Assembly (NCBI GenBank): GCA_913061415.1
Contig: CAJXUD010000021.1
Coordinates: 1-42,006 of the forward strand
Reading direction: 5' to 3'
Source of the DNA: an uncultured Oleispira sp.
GTDB lineage: Bacteria > Pseudomonadota > Gammaproteobacteria > Pseudomonadales > Oceanobacteraceae
DNA: 42,006 nucleotides
Shown here: one piece after another, positions 1-11,169 of the stretch
Layout: the number at the start of each line of letters is the position of its first letter
Position numbering within the stretch: position 1 is the first letter of the stretch
Program-made: the position numbers and the translations under genes
Notes under the pieces: generated by a model
The model's input: the letters and a program-made list of their open reading frames with translations, nothing else
Told to the model about the DNA's origin: nothing
The model's database searches: none

Positions 1-54
1 ATCAGGCCTTATTGGCCGCTTAATAAAAGTGTCCAACTTTATGGGGTCACTTCA
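1..54 (-). mobile_element. IS3-family (IS150-type) insertion sequence end, left edge
   Basis: Read on the minus strand from position 54 outward, the sequence begins TGAAGTGACCCC and continues AAAGTTGGACA, the terminal inverted repeat style of IS150-group IS3 elements. Positions 3-54 are identical to the reverse complement of the last 52 bases of the window. Only the tip is present; the transposase lies outside. Because identity extends past the usual inverted repeat, both edges appear to be the same end of the same element, in opposite orientation. The family assignment rests on the terminus alone. Confidence 0.75.
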
Positions 55-89
55 TCACGCAGCCTTTTTATATCATAAACGCAAATATT

Positions 90-1001
90 TTAACCCGATA
101 TTGCCTTAGGCAATGCATCAAAGATAGCCGCCCTTAATACTTTCTCGTTATGCAACCCTCTTTCGCAAGGTTTCATATCTACTTGAGTAATCGGATATTT
201 GGCAAGATCTTGAACGGACAAATCTCGATTCGCGGGCCAGAGTATATGATCCAAAGCACGAATCCCTGCTTTCTCTAACAGTTCAATTTGCTTATCAAAA
301 GTTAATACAAGCCCCCCCCCTAAATGCTCTTCTTTAATATTAATCACTAAAATTAAAGGGGCAGTACTTTGATTGATCGCATCACGAATATTAGCCACCA
401 ACAATGACGGCATAATACTCGTCATAAAACTTCCTGCACTTAATATAATGGCATCTGAATGTTCTATTGTTGAGATAACTTCTGGTCCGGCGACTACTGC
501 AGGCTCAAGGTATAAGTGCTCAATTTCTTCGTCGCTATCATCTATCGACAACTCACCCACAAGAATATTGGCTTCATGCCCTGGCAGTGCAACTGTTTTA
601 GCCATTAAGGTTGTAGGGCTGTCAGCCATCGGTAACAAGTGGCTTTTGATATTTAGCATGTCACGCATGATACGGATCGCATCAGTAGGTCTTACCGACA
701 ATTGATCTAATGCAAACAAGACAAGATTGCCTAAATTATGACCATCTAAGTCACCCTGAGTATCAAACCGGTATTCGAATAGGCGCTGACCAATACCATC
801 GAGAGTACATAACTGAGAAAGGCAGTTTCGTAGGTCGCCCCAAGCAATTGTCTCTGCCTCTTCGCGTAAGCGGCCCGTAGAACCGCCTTCATCCGTCGTA
901 GCAACGATGCCCGTCAGACGCGATCCGGATTCTCTAAGAGAAACAAGTAATCGACCTAAACCATGGCCTCCGCCCAAACATACTAAATTTGAGTGCTCCA
1001 T
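90..1001 (-). CDS. YvcK/YbhK (CofD-like) family protein
   Basis: This 303 aa protein matches the YbhK/YvcK family in length and in its motifs. It has an N-terminal nucleotide-binding GGGHGLGR (about residues 10-17), TTDEGGSTGRLR (about 35-46), WGDLRNCL (about 54-61) and GHNLGNL (about 87-93). YvcK proteins bind UDP-sugars such as UDP-GlcNAc and link central carbon flux to cell-wall homeostasis in Gram-positives; the E. coli homologue YbhK is poorly understood. The protein is cytosolic, with no signal peptide or membrane segment. It is transcribed toward the left IS end, whose tip lies about 35 bp beyond the stop codon, so the gene is intact. The family is certain; the physiological role is inferred from homologues. 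Confidence 0.9.
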   Translation of the reverse strand: MEHSNLVCLGGGHGLGRLLVSLRESGSRLTGIVATTDEGGSTGRLREEAETIAWGDLRNCLSQLCTLDGIGQRLFEYRFDTQGDLDGHNLGNLVLFALDQLSVRPTDAIRIMRDMLNIKSHLLPMADSPTTLMAKTVALPGHEANILVGELSIDDSDEEIEHLYLEPAVVAGPEVISTIEHSDAIILSAGSFMTSIMPSLLVANIRDAINQSTAPLILVINIKEEHLGGGLVLTFDKQIELLEKAGIRALDHILWPANRDLSVQDLAKYPITQVDMKPCERGLHNEKVLRAAIFDALPKAISG

Positions 1002-1382
1002 TAACTGAGTGCTCCGTTGAATTCACAGCTGCATTATTTTTATTAAAATATACCACATTAGGCTTATTTAATACCGGATACCCGCACTAACATAAGACTC
1101 TTTTCTGTTTAATGTGTTTCTATCTATCATCTTGTGTAGCATTGCCTTAGTCCTTCGTGAGAGGAATTATTACTAGAGTAACTATTAGATAGGCAACTAT
1201 TAGATAGGCAACTATTAGATAGGCAACTATTAGGTAGGCAACTATTAGGTAGGCAACTAAATATAACTATTAATAGAAGAATCACCACAGTAAGAATAAT
1301 AGTGTTAATATTACGCTTAACATCTATTCAGAACTAGCCTTAACGTTATCCTTATCATCCCATAACAACCCGTGTACACCTC
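1002..1382. other. Intergenic region between divergent ybhK-like gene and rarD
   Basis: This 381 bp AT-rich gap separates two divergently transcribed genes and should hold both promoters. The only clear structure is the 15 bp tandem repeat array at 1180-1254. I see no small ORF with a convincing ribosome-binding site and no tRNA. No operator was recognised. Confidence 0.6.
1180..1254. repeat. Five tandem 15 bp repeats
   Basis: The unit AACTATTAGATAGGC occurs three times exactly, followed by two copies in which GAT has become GGT. A partial sixth unit (AACTA) follows. The period is exactly 15 with no spacers, so this is a small minisatellite and not a CRISPR. It lies in the rarD upstream region. 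Copy number may vary between strains. Confidence 0.95.
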
Positions 1383-2300
1383 ATGCAACAGTTAATACAG
1401 CAACAAGAACAGAAAAAAGGCGTATTTTTTGCCTTAGCTGCCTTTATTATGTGGGGAATCGCCCCTGTCTATTTTAAACAAATAGCACATATCGATTCTT
1501 TTGAAATTCTAGCGCAACGTATTATTTGGTCAGTACTATTCTTAGTGTTTATCAGCGTAGTATCTCGTCAGCTGCACAAAACAATTGCCGTATTTAAACA
1601 GCCTAAACAATTAGCCGTACTTGCACTCAGCGCCTGTTTACTCGGTTTTAACTGGGGGTTATTCATTTGGTCGGTCAATAACAACCACATGTTAGAGGCC
1701 AGCCTGGGCTATTATATCAATCCGCTGATTAATGTATTGATGGGTTATTTATTCTTGTCTGAACGTTTAAGAAAACGCCAAGGCTTAGCGGTCGTACTCG
1801 CCCTAACAGGAGTGGCAATTCAGATTATCAGTTTTGGTTCTGTACCGGCCATTGCTCTTTCACTTGCTGTCTCTTTCGCCTGCTATGGGCTACTCCATAA
1901 GAAGACACACGTTGAATCGATACCGGGATTACTGGTTGAAGCCTTAGTGCTTTTACCTTTTGCGATCCTTTACTGGATCTATATGGAGCCTTCGGCAACA
2001 TCCGACATGACTCAAAACCCCTTAAGCACCAACTTAATGTTGCTCAGTGCAGGTATCGTAACGACATTGCCCCTATTATGCTTCACAGCGGCGGCAAAAC
2101 GCCTGCAGTATACGACGCTTGGATTTATTCAATACATTGGCCCAAGCCTGATGTTCATATTAGCGGTGCAGTTTTATGACGAACCATTAGAGTTAAAAGA
2201 CTACATTACTTTTGGTTTTATTTGGCTCGCACTGATTGTTTTCAGCTGGGATTCTTTACGCCACCAACTGAAACAAACTAAGGAGACTCGACATGCCTAA
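1383..2300 (+). CDS. rarD: RarD, EamA/DMT-family transporter
   Basis: A 305 aa inner-membrane protein with about ten hydrophobic segments, the usual DMT/EamA architecture. The early run GVFFALAAFIMWGIAPVYFK (residues 13-32) and the later EASLGYYINPLINVLMGYLF are characteristic of the RarD subgroup, called chloramphenicol-sensitive protein in E. coli. Its natural substrate is unknown. The N-terminus carries a Gln-rich extension (MQQLIQQQEQKK) ahead of the first helix; no better start is visible. The 3' end overlaps the next gene by 8 nt, so the two are probably cotranscribed. Confidence 0.9.
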   Translation: MQQLIQQQEQKKGVFFALAAFIMWGIAPVYFKQIAHIDSFEILAQRIIWSVLFLVFISVVSRQLHKTIAVFKQPKQLAVLALSACLLGFNWGLFIWSVNNNHMLEASLGYYINPLINVLMGYLFLSERLRKRQGLAVVLALTGVAIQIISFGSVPAIALSLAVSFACYGLLHKKTHVESIPGLLVEALVLLPFAILYWIYMEPSATSDMTQNPLSTNLMLLSAGIVTTLPLLCFTAAAKRLQYTTLGFIQYIGPSLMFILAVQFYDEPLELKDYITFGFIWLALIVFSWDSLRHQLKQTKETRHA

Positions 2301-2616
2301 ATCTGTTAATGACACACAGTCAAAGAAAAATCGGACTGTCGTCACCAAGCTAGAAAATAGCGTCCGCAAGGCTTTAGCATTGGCAAGCTCTCGCACCAAA
2401 GATATGCATGAGCTCGACAGCTTCAGCTATCGAGTAGACTGGAGTAACTTCCCCAATAGTTTAATGGTTAACTGCCACTTAACTGATCAAATTCAATCTG
2501 AAAATCTCACAATACTAGAGGAAAAGCTGATAAAGATCGTTCAATTAAGCCTTTTAAAGCAAGGCATTAAATTTCGGGACTTTCGAAAAAACATTACATT
2601 ACTCATGACTCCGTAA
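2293..2616 (+). CDS. Small conserved protein of unknown function
   Basis: A 107 aa soluble protein with a basic, Ser/Lys-rich N-terminus and a mixed alpha/beta body containing DSFSYRVDWSNFPNSLMV. It starts within the end of rarD, behind a good Shine-Dalgarno (AAGGAGA, about 6 nt upstream), so translational coupling is likely. Short proteins of this type in Pseudomonas and Oceanospirillales are sometimes labelled 'Fis family', but I see no helix-turn-helix supporting DNA binding. I do not assign a function. Its stop lies 19 bp from the end of the convergent patatin gene. Confidence 0.75.
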   Translation: MPKSVNDTQSKKNRTVVTKLENSVRKALALASSRTKDMHELDSFSYRVDWSNFPNSLMVNCHLTDQIQSENLTILEEKLIKIVQLSLLKQGIKFRDFRKNITLLMTP

Positions 2617-2635
2617 TACATTTGCACCCGCTATA

Positions 2636-4951
2636 TCAGAAACTCTTCCCTAAATAAAAATAGAAGGCTTGAGAATCATCATCCGTCTGGCCGTACCCCA
2701 TAGCAATAGGGCCGAGAGCTGTATCGGTTCCCAAATAGAGCGAATGGGCTAATATAAGATCGTTTTGATCAACGCTTTTATACTGCCAAACATTACCTGC
2801 CTCGAGGCTAACACCTAAATACAATGGAAATTCATCTAGATTAAAGAAACTTTTTCCAAGATCTAATTGATAGATACCGGCAACAAAGGCTTTTTTAGTA
2901 CCAGTAAGTGCATTTTTTTGATAACCCGAAAGATTCAAAAAACCACCTAAGTAAGAGATATAGATACTTTCATTATCTTCTTCAGTGAAAGCTTCAGCAT
3001 ACGTTGCTTTTGCAACGACCGAATGATTGCCAAATTTGAGAGCCCCTTTCCAATTAACATCAACCACTAACGATTGAACATGACCAGCCCCAGATTGCTT
3101 AGCAATTACTTCGTGGTCATCAACATCTTCATTACGAAGTGTATAGCTAAACGAGAAATAGTTGCCCTCTGTCGGAAAATCCAGGCTATCCAAGGTGTCA
3201 AAACCGAATTTTAAATAGCCTCCGTAGGTAAAGTAATTAATACTTCCACCCAGTAATATCGTGTCACTAAATTGCCCCAAATCAGTCGTCAAACCAAATT
3301 CTACAAACCCTGGTTGAGTATAATTAAACCCAATACCTTGAGATAATCTCTGAAATTGTTGATCAATTGGAATCAATGGAGATCCTTCCACATAATAATT
3401 CCACTGAAATGAACTTAAGCTATAACGACTGCTGCTATAAAATTTTCTTGTTGGCTCTAGTGGCCAATAAAATTCTGTGCCAAAAGAACGCTGAGACCCC
3501 ATCCTTAGTTCAGACCGCAGTTCTCCGCCATGCTCCGTTAATTCACCTAAGGTATAGGCAATATTAAAGTTTAAATCAGAGTTATTACCCAAATCATCTT
3601 CCCAACCAATACCAAACTGCAAAATATTTGGCCCCCAGGATTTCTTCTCTGAAACAACATGCAATGTTTTATCATCACCCTCCAATTGCGTATAAGCATC
3701 AACTAGCTGAAATTCATTCAATGAATAAAGTCGATCAACTGCTTCATTAACATGTTCTGCCGCCACCCGCTCACCAACAATAAGATCGACTTGCTCCAAG
3801 ATCAATTCATCCGAAACTTTCGATTTATTATTTAAAACAATGCCTGTGATAGGCTTATCCATTCGTGCTAATAGCTGCTGGCGATCCTTTTGACGATTTA
3901 ACAAGTAGGCATCAAACAATTCTTCCTTCAAACCTAGCTTAGAAAGCTCTTCGACTTGTTCATTTGCCGCTGCTTCTCCTCTAGAAAAAGCAACTCCAGC
4001 AGTACTCCAATCGGTTGTCGACAACCCGAAAATATCAGGTTTAATGAGAAAGTCTTGCTCTAACAATTCTTTTCTTTGAATAAGGGTATTACTGCTGGTT
4101 AGAAAGGAAGATAGCTGCCCCATCACCGAAAACGTACTGTTCAATTCCTCGCTGGGTAATAACTCACTGCCTATATCCACCGCAATGATTATGTCAGCCC
4201 CCATTTCACGTACAATACTGACCGGCAAATTGATTGTAATTCCGCCATCAACAAGTAATAAGTTATTGACCTTTTCAGGGGCTAGAACACCTGGAATACT
4301 TGAAGACGCCCGCATCGCGGTAATCAAACTGCCACGATCAATAATAACGGCTTTATAACTTGCTAAATCGGTCGCAATCGCTCGATAAGGTGTAACCAAA
4401 TCATCAAAACTTTTGAAATTGGGGTGTTCACCAATAGCCCGCCTCAAAAGCTTTGTTGCTGCCTGTCCGTACAACAACCCCCCAGGCATTTTTAATTGAT
4501 CACGCTCAAGACCGATCTCAAGTGGAATATTGAATTGATCACTTTGCTGTTTATCACGCCACGACAAGTGCTCTCTTGGTATTCTATCGGAATATCCATC
4601 AGCCCAAGACGTTTCCAACATAATTGTTTGTATCTCATCAACCGTTAGCCCTGATGCATACATTCCCCCAACCACAGAACCAATACTTGTCCCCGCAATG
4701 TAATCAATCGGAATTTTGTACTGCTCTAACACTCTTAAAACACCAATATGTGCCGCACCTTTAGCTCCCCCGCCGCCTAACGCTAAACCAATTTTAGGTC
4801 GGGCACTTACATGTTGTGATGCTAACAAAATACCCATCAAGAGCACGCTACATCCAACTCTTGCCAGATCTACTCTTACCATGCCTACCTTAGCTAGATC
4901 TATCCTAGCGAGAGAAAGTGAGGAAAATAAACTACGAAAAAAGAAACTCAT
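2636..4951 (-). CDS. Patatin-like phospholipase, type Vd autotransporter (PlpD-like)
   Basis: A 771 aa predicted secreted or outer-membrane phospholipase. After a signal region ending near ...SQHVSA (about residue 50) comes a patatin domain: oxyanion-hole GGGGAKG (about 59-65), nucleophile elbow GTSIG with Ser89, and catalytic Asp235 in DGG. A POTRA-like region follows (about 365-440, TGIVLNNKSKVSDELILEQV), then a C-terminal BamA/Omp85-type 16-strand barrel ending in the aromatic SF motif. This is the type Vd (PlpD) layout; PlpD is 728 aa. The N-terminus is odd: LARIDLAKVG is nearly duplicated as MVRVDLARVG before the hydrophobic core. Met24 (about 4882) gives a more conventional signal peptide, so the true start could be there; both candidates have weak AGGA/AAGG-type ribosome-binding sites. 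Confidence 0.92.
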   Translation of the reverse strand: MSFFFRSLFSSLSLARIDLAKVGMVRVDLARVGCSVLLMGILLASQHVSARPKIGLALGGGGAKGAAHIGVLRVLEQYKIPIDYIAGTSIGSVVGGMYASGLTVDEIQTIMLETSWADGYSDRIPREHLSWRDKQQSDQFNIPLEIGLERDQLKMPGGLLYGQAATKLLRRAIGEHPNFKSFDDLVTPYRAIATDLASYKAVIIDRGSLITAMRASSSIPGVLAPEKVNNLLLVDGGITINLPVSIVREMGADIIIAVDIGSELLPSEELNSTFSVMGQLSSFLTSSNTLIQRKELLEQDFLIKPDIFGLSTTDWSTAGVAFSRGEAAANEQVEELSKLGLKEELFDAYLLNRQKDRQQLLARMDKPITGIVLNNKSKVSDELILEQVDLIVGERVAAEHVNEAVDRLYSLNEFQLVDAYTQLEGDDKTLHVVSEKKSWGPNILQFGIGWEDDLGNNSDLNFNIAYTLGELTEHGGELRSELRMGSQRSFGTEFYWPLEPTRKFYSSSRYSLSSFQWNYYVEGSPLIPIDQQFQRLSQGIGFNYTQPGFVEFGLTTDLGQFSDTILLGGSINYFTYGGYLKFGFDTLDSLDFPTEGNYFSFSYTLRNEDVDDHEVIAKQSGAGHVQSLVVDVNWKGALKFGNHSVVAKATYAEAFTEEDNESIYISYLGGFLNLSGYQKNALTGTKKAFVAGIYQLDLGKSFFNLDEFPLYLGVSLEAGNVWQYKSVDQNDLILAHSLYLGTDTALGPIAMGYGQTDDDSQAFYFYLGKSF

Positions 4952-5160
4952 ACTGTTCCTACTGGCGACGAACGTTAAAAAAAGAAGACCAAACTGACTA
5001 ATGCTTCATACTGATAAATTTTCCATACTGACTAAAGTCTATCAACAAGACTACTTTACCGCCAAACCTCATTTTCTGAAGAAGCTTGCTTATAGCAATC
5101 AAGCCCAGTTCCCGATAGAATCGCCCCTCAAATTTACCAGCAAGAAAAGCAGTTGATCAC

Positions 5161-7443
5161 ATGAGCAGAAAGATTGAATTATTAGCACCAGGCGGTGATG
5201 TTGAAGCCATTAAAGCGGCCATCGTAGCGGGTGCCAACGCTGTTTACTGTGGCCTTGACACATTCAATGCACGTAATAGAGCTGCCAATCTTTCCTTTGA
5301 TGACTTAAACGGCATTTTACGCTTAGCGCATAAATACGATTGCGAGGTATTCTTAACACTCAATGTGGTTATCTTGGAGCAAGAGCTGCCAACCATGATC
5401 AAGCTGCTCAACAAGCTGGTTAATAGCGGCATCGACGGCATTATTGTTCAAGACCTTGGCATGTTTAACCTAGTTAAAAAATACTTCCCAACGTTAGACA
5501 TTCACGCATCAACGCAATTGACCACACACAATGAAGGGCAATTACATTTTTTAAATAAAATTGGGGCCTCTCGTGTCAACTTGTCCCGTGAACTAAACCT
5601 CGGGGAAATTAAATCCCTGACCGCCCTATCTCATGACCTAGGCATCCTGACCGAAGTCTTCGTTCACGGTGCGTTGTGTATTGCCTTCTCTGGCCAATGT
5701 TATTCCAGCTCAGTTAGCGTTGGTAACTCCGGTAACCGCGGTCGTTGCAGCCAAGCTTGTCGTGAAGAATATGAAGTCACCGCAACGGGCAATAAATACC
5801 CGTTAAACCTAAAAGACAACTCAGCCTACTTTGACTTACCTGAATTAGTTGAAGCGGGGGTTGATTCCTTGAAAATCGAAGGCCGTATAAAAGGCGCACA
5901 CTACGTCTATACCGTTGTCGACACATGGCGCAAAGGCATCGATCAGTTTGTTGAAACTGGCCAGTTATTGGCTGACGATTCTAATTTGCACAAGGTATTC
6001 AACCGCGACTTCACCAACTCGTTTTTGCAAGGCAACTTGACCAAAGACATGTTCATCGACAATCCGCGTGATTACAGTATTCAACACGCCGTTGAGAGCA
6101 GTAACGCGATTTCGGTTGTCCAGATTCAAGAAGTGAAAGATGAATTATACATCGACAAAAATCAGCTGGGAGCAGAACTTAGAGATAAGATTCATTATTT
6201 AAGTACTGCAAAACTGCCACTTACCATCGCATTTTCAGGTTCGCTTAACGCTCCTTTAATAATTACTGCCACCGTCGGTGATGAATTAAATAAAGAGCGT
6301 GACAATAATAGTGACGACGCTAAGACCATCAGCATTCAATCGGAATCGCTGTTAACCACTGCTGGGAAATCAGAGCTCGATCAAAAAACATTAAGTAAAC
6401 GTTTTAAGAGTTTTGATAATTCAGAATTCGCGCTTAATGAATTCACTTTTAGCGATTACGACTCTGGCTTAAGCATTCCCTTTAAAGAGCTAACAGCACT
6501 CAAAAATCGTTTAGCGTTTTTACTCAACGACTCGGTTGAAGTCATTCCAAATGTTGAAGTGCCGGCCCTGGATAAGAGTAATAAATCGAATGGCAAACCG
6601 ACGATGTCGATTCTCATTGCCGATGAAAAAGATTTGTACCTATGCGACTTAACCGACGCCGACGTGTACTTTAAAATACCGGAAAGTCTTAAAAAGAACT
6701 GCACAAAGCACATCAATCTTTTAAAGGCCAACCCTCGCCTTATTCCTTGGTTCCCTGCAGTACTAATTGGTAAAGATTATTTAGAATCGGTTAAGATACT
6801 TGAACAAGTAAAACCCAAACGCATCGTCACCAACAATACCGGCATTGCGTATAAAGCCTATGAAATGGGTATCGAATGGGTTGCAGGTCCTTTCTTAAAT
6901 ACTACCAACTCCTATGCACTATTAACGCTAAAAGAAGAGCTAAATTGTGCTGGCGCATTCATGTCTAACGAAATTAATCGCCTGCAATTAAGAAACATTG
7001 CACGCCCAGATGATTTCAAATTGTATTACAGCATCTATCATCCAATCCTGATGATGACCAGCCGCCAGTGCTTCTTTCAGCCAACCGTGGGTTGCAAGAA
7101 ACCAAGCATCGAAGATGGCTGCATGCTGAAATGTGACAAAGCCACCACAATCAAAAGTGTCCGAGGGGTTAAATACTCTATTGATAAGCAAAAAGGCGGC
7201 TACCCTAGCATTTATAACGACGAACAGTTTTTAAACTTAGACATCGTTAACGACCTAGGAGACTTATTTGATGAGTTCTTTATTGATCTTACCAACATTG
7301 GATCTGGCGATACCGCTGTCGAAGATAAAGCTCAACTGCTTGAACACTTTGAAAGTCTGCTGCAAGGAAAAGAAGAAGCGGCGATTAAATTGAATGAAAT
7401 GGTAACGCTTTCGACCAATGCCCAATACCGCCAAGGCTTATAA
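5161..7443 (+). CDS. U32 family peptidase / RNA hydroxylase-like (RlhA-type)
   Basis: A 760 aa cytosolic protein. The N-terminal 300 residues are a classic U32 domain: ELLAPGGDVEAIKAAI (residues 6-21), ADAVYCG-like AVYCGLD, HASTQLT, FVHGALCIAFSGQCY (about 168-182), the Cys-containing SGNRGRCSQACR (about 190-201) and SLKIEGRIK. U32 proteins such as RlhA and TrhP hydroxylate RNA bases and depend on prephenate-derived chemistry and an Fe-S cluster. The layout is closest to RlhA (23S rRNA hydroxylation; E. coli about 653 aa), but this protein is about 100 residues longer, with a Cys-bearing C-terminal region (CFFQPTVGC and DGCMLKCDK, about 645-665). That resembles extra cluster ligands. RlhA orthology is an inference. 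It is convergent with the lipase gene across a long hairpin. Confidence 0.85.
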   Translation: MSRKIELLAPGGDVEAIKAAIVAGANAVYCGLDTFNARNRAANLSFDDLNGILRLAHKYDCEVFLTLNVVILEQELPTMIKLLNKLVNSGIDGIIVQDLGMFNLVKKYFPTLDIHASTQLTTHNEGQLHFLNKIGASRVNLSRELNLGEIKSLTALSHDLGILTEVFVHGALCIAFSGQCYSSSVSVGNSGNRGRCSQACREEYEVTATGNKYPLNLKDNSAYFDLPELVEAGVDSLKIEGRIKGAHYVYTVVDTWRKGIDQFVETGQLLADDSNLHKVFNRDFTNSFLQGNLTKDMFIDNPRDYSIQHAVESSNAISVVQIQEVKDELYIDKNQLGAELRDKIHYLSTAKLPLTIAFSGSLNAPLIITATVGDELNKERDNNSDDAKTISIQSESLLTTAGKSELDQKTLSKRFKSFDNSEFALNEFTFSDYDSGLSIPFKELTALKNRLAFLLNDSVEVIPNVEVPALDKSNKSNGKPTMSILIADEKDLYLCDLTDADVYFKIPESLKKNCTKHINLLKANPRLIPWFPAVLIGKDYLESVKILEQVKPKRIVTNNTGIAYKAYEMGIEWVAGPFLNTTNSYALLTLKEELNCAGAFMSNEINRLQLRNIARPDDFKLYYSIYHPILMMTSRQCFFQPTVGCKKPSIEDGCMLKCDKATTIKSVRGVKYSIDKQKGGYPSIYNDEQFLNLDIVNDLGDLFDEFFIDLTNIGSGDTAVEDKAQLLEHFESLLQGKEEAAIKLNEMVTLSTNAQYRQGL

Positions 7444-7475
7444 CCTAGCATACCCAAGGGTCTGTTATTTAAATG

Positions 7476-7527
7476 AGTATTTGATGAGTGCTTGATAGAT
7501 CTCACTATCAAGTACTCATCAAATACT
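7476..7527. terminator. Long inverted repeat, probable bidirectional terminator
   Basis: Arms 7476-7498 and 7505-7527 are complementary over 23 bp with one mismatch or wobble, around a 6 nt loop (ATCTCA). It lies between two convergent genes (U32 peptidase and lipase). The stem is AT-rich and lacks a clear long U-tract, so termination efficiency is uncertain. Its perfection is unusual for an intrinsic terminator. Confidence 0.65.
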
Positions 7528-7542
7528 TATAGCCTCTAACCG

Positions 7543-8415
7543 TTAATCAAAGCTCATGCCAAATAAACTTAAGCCTGTTTGATAAGGTACTTCCTCAGCC
7601 TGCTGCTGGTTGCTATTAATAAACCTTAAATACGTTGCCATTTGATGCGCTTGCAAATTTTCTTCACTGGGTAAAGCCGAAACAAACTTAGTGGCTCGCA
7701 TCATACTTTTTAGCCCTTGAACAACAGCATACTGCTGCTCAGCGACTAAAATAACCTCAACTCCATTATGCCAATAAATATCCAAATCCTTAATCTGTAA
7801 CGGGCTAAGTGGCGGCACTAAAGGAACAATATCGGTAGGCGTTACTACCCGCGTTAACGGAAGAGATTCAAACTTCCCTGCCCCCGTTACATTGGTCACT
7901 TTTGGCTGACCAAAGGTAATAATACTATCTAACGGGTAGCCATCTTGCTGTAAATACATGCCCACAATAACCGCTATGGCACCGCCTAAACTATGACCTG
8001 TGGTGCGAATAGGCTGCGACTTATCAATATGAACTAATGCATCGTTATAAGCTGCCTTTGCTGCTAGCGCAAAACCTTGATGCAGTTGAATCCCTAAGTT
8101 AGAATCCGGCAATAAAGAAACATCCAAATCCACTAAGACATTTTCTAAATTAGCCGTTCCTCTAAAGGCCAACTGCTGCATCCCCGTAGCCGATTGTGCA
8201 AGGTAATAGCTCACCGCAGAACCGGGTAACTCAGCATGATGAATTACTTTATAACCGGTTGCTTGCAGCGACTGTTTTATTTTTTCAAGACTGTCATAAG
8301 ATGCCGATGATAATTCAGCGGATTGTTTGACGGCTTGAAAATCGATTTCAGCCAAGGCTTTCTGCCCTAATAGCGGACTGAAAATAAACAGCGATAAAAC
8401 CAATACTTTAAACAT
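7543..8415 (-). CDS. Secreted class 3 lipase
   Basis: A 290 aa alpha/beta hydrolase of the Lipase_3 family. It has a clear Sec signal peptide (residues 1-22, cleavage after QKALA). Motifs in order are LAFRGT (82-87, oxyanion region), nucleophile elbow TGHSLGGA with Ser142, PTDIVPLVPP with probable catalytic Asp195, and YWHNG with probable His216. It should hydrolyse acylglycerols or phospholipids in the periplasm or outside the cell. The start at 8415 is supported by the signal peptide. It is monocistronic, convergent with the U32 gene. Confidence 0.9.
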   Translation of the reverse strand: MFKVLVLSLFIFSPLLGQKALAEIDFQAVKQSAELSSASYDSLEKIKQSLQATGYKVIHHAELPGSAVSYYLAQSATGMQQLAFRGTANLENVLVDLDVSLLPDSNLGIQLHQGFALAAKAAYNDALVHIDKSQPIRTTGHSLGGAIAVIVGMYLQQDGYPLDSIITFGQPKVTNVTGAGKFESLPLTRVVTPTDIVPLVPPLSPLQIKDLDIYWHNGVEVILVAEQQYAVVQGLKSMMRATKFVSALPSEENLQAHQMATYLRFINSNQQQAEEVPYQTGLSLFGMSFD

Positions 8416-8567
8416 GATTTTCTCAAGTAGATAAAAATCAGAGCATACTAAAGCATTAACGAAATACCAAGGCTAAATTCCTAGGAAAATTTTCAGACAA
8501 ATTCCCAGACAGGTTGAGATTTAGATTTAGATACAATAATTTTCAACAGTCACGCTATAATTACAGC

Positions 8568-9215
8568 ATGAAATTACCCATACTCTATTCATTACAACAT
8601 TGCCCTTATGCAATGCGTGCTCGTTTAGGCCTATTAATGGCTCAGCAGCAAGTCATGCTGCGCGCAATAACGATGAAAAACAAACCCGAAGAAATGCTGG
8701 CCAAGTCTCCCAAAGGGACAGTGCCGGTACTCATACTACCCGACGATACTGTGATTGATGAAAGCCTCGACATTATGATCTGGGCTTTGCAACAAAATGA
8801 TCCAGACGATTTATTACACAAAGATCATCCCGAAGACCTAGCGTCTGCTCTTGAGCTGATTCATCATAACGACAAACAGTTTAAGCCCCAGCTCGAAATT
8901 TATAAAAAAGCGAAGCGCTTTCGTTTAGAAAATGTCATAGAAGAACGCCAAAAGTGTGAAGTTTTTATTGCCGACCTAGAACAAAGACTGAGTACTAACG
9001 GATTTTTTATCGGTCAAAAGCCTGGGCTTATTGATTACGCACTACTGCCTTTTGTGCGTCAGTTTTCTCGAGTAAATCGAGCTTGGTTTATTCAGGCTCC
9101 CTACCCAAAACTTCGAGAATGGCTAGAGCACCACATGCAAAGCCAATTGTATGGCAAAGCGATGGCGAAGTTTCCATTTTGGCTGGATGCCCATGAAGAT
9201 TGCACTTTCGGCTAA
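8568..9215 (+). CDS. Glutathione S-transferase family protein
   Basis: From ATG 8568 this is a 215 aa protein with an N-terminal thioredoxin-fold GST domain (LYSLQHCPYAMRARLGLLMA, residues 6-25; C12-P13-Y14-A15 active-site motif), KGTVPVL (about 50-56), an acidic DESLDIM bridge (glutathione binding), and an all-alpha C-terminal half. An in-frame ATG at 8514 would add 18 residues before the beta strand and is unlikely. The CPYA active site resembles glutaredoxin-2 or omega-like GSTs acting as thiol transferases. It lies 73 bp upstream of the recQ start, on the same strand. Confidence 0.85.
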   Translation: MKLPILYSLQHCPYAMRARLGLLMAQQQVMLRAITMKNKPEEMLAKSPKGTVPVLILPDDTVIDESLDIMIWALQQNDPDDLLHKDHPEDLASALELIHHNDKQFKPQLEIYKKAKRFRLENVIEERQKCEVFIADLEQRLSTNGFFIGQKPGLIDYALLPFVRQFSRVNRAWFIQAPYPKLREWLEHHMQSQLYGKAMAKFPFWLDAHEDCTFG

Positions 9216-9255
9216 GATTAAAGAACGACTCGTTTAATCACTCCAAGCCAAATAA

Positions 9256-11076
<1,821 letters not shown>

Positions 11077-11169
11077 TCGGCTTTGCATTCATGGGTTTGC
11101 ACTTATTAGTGCGCATTTATGAGCAAGTCTTCATGAATCTGTGCTTATTGAAGCGAGTTGATTAGAACA

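Noticed and set aside
1180-1254. CRISPR array
   Set aside because: Units are 15 bp with no unique spacers, and no cas genes are present.
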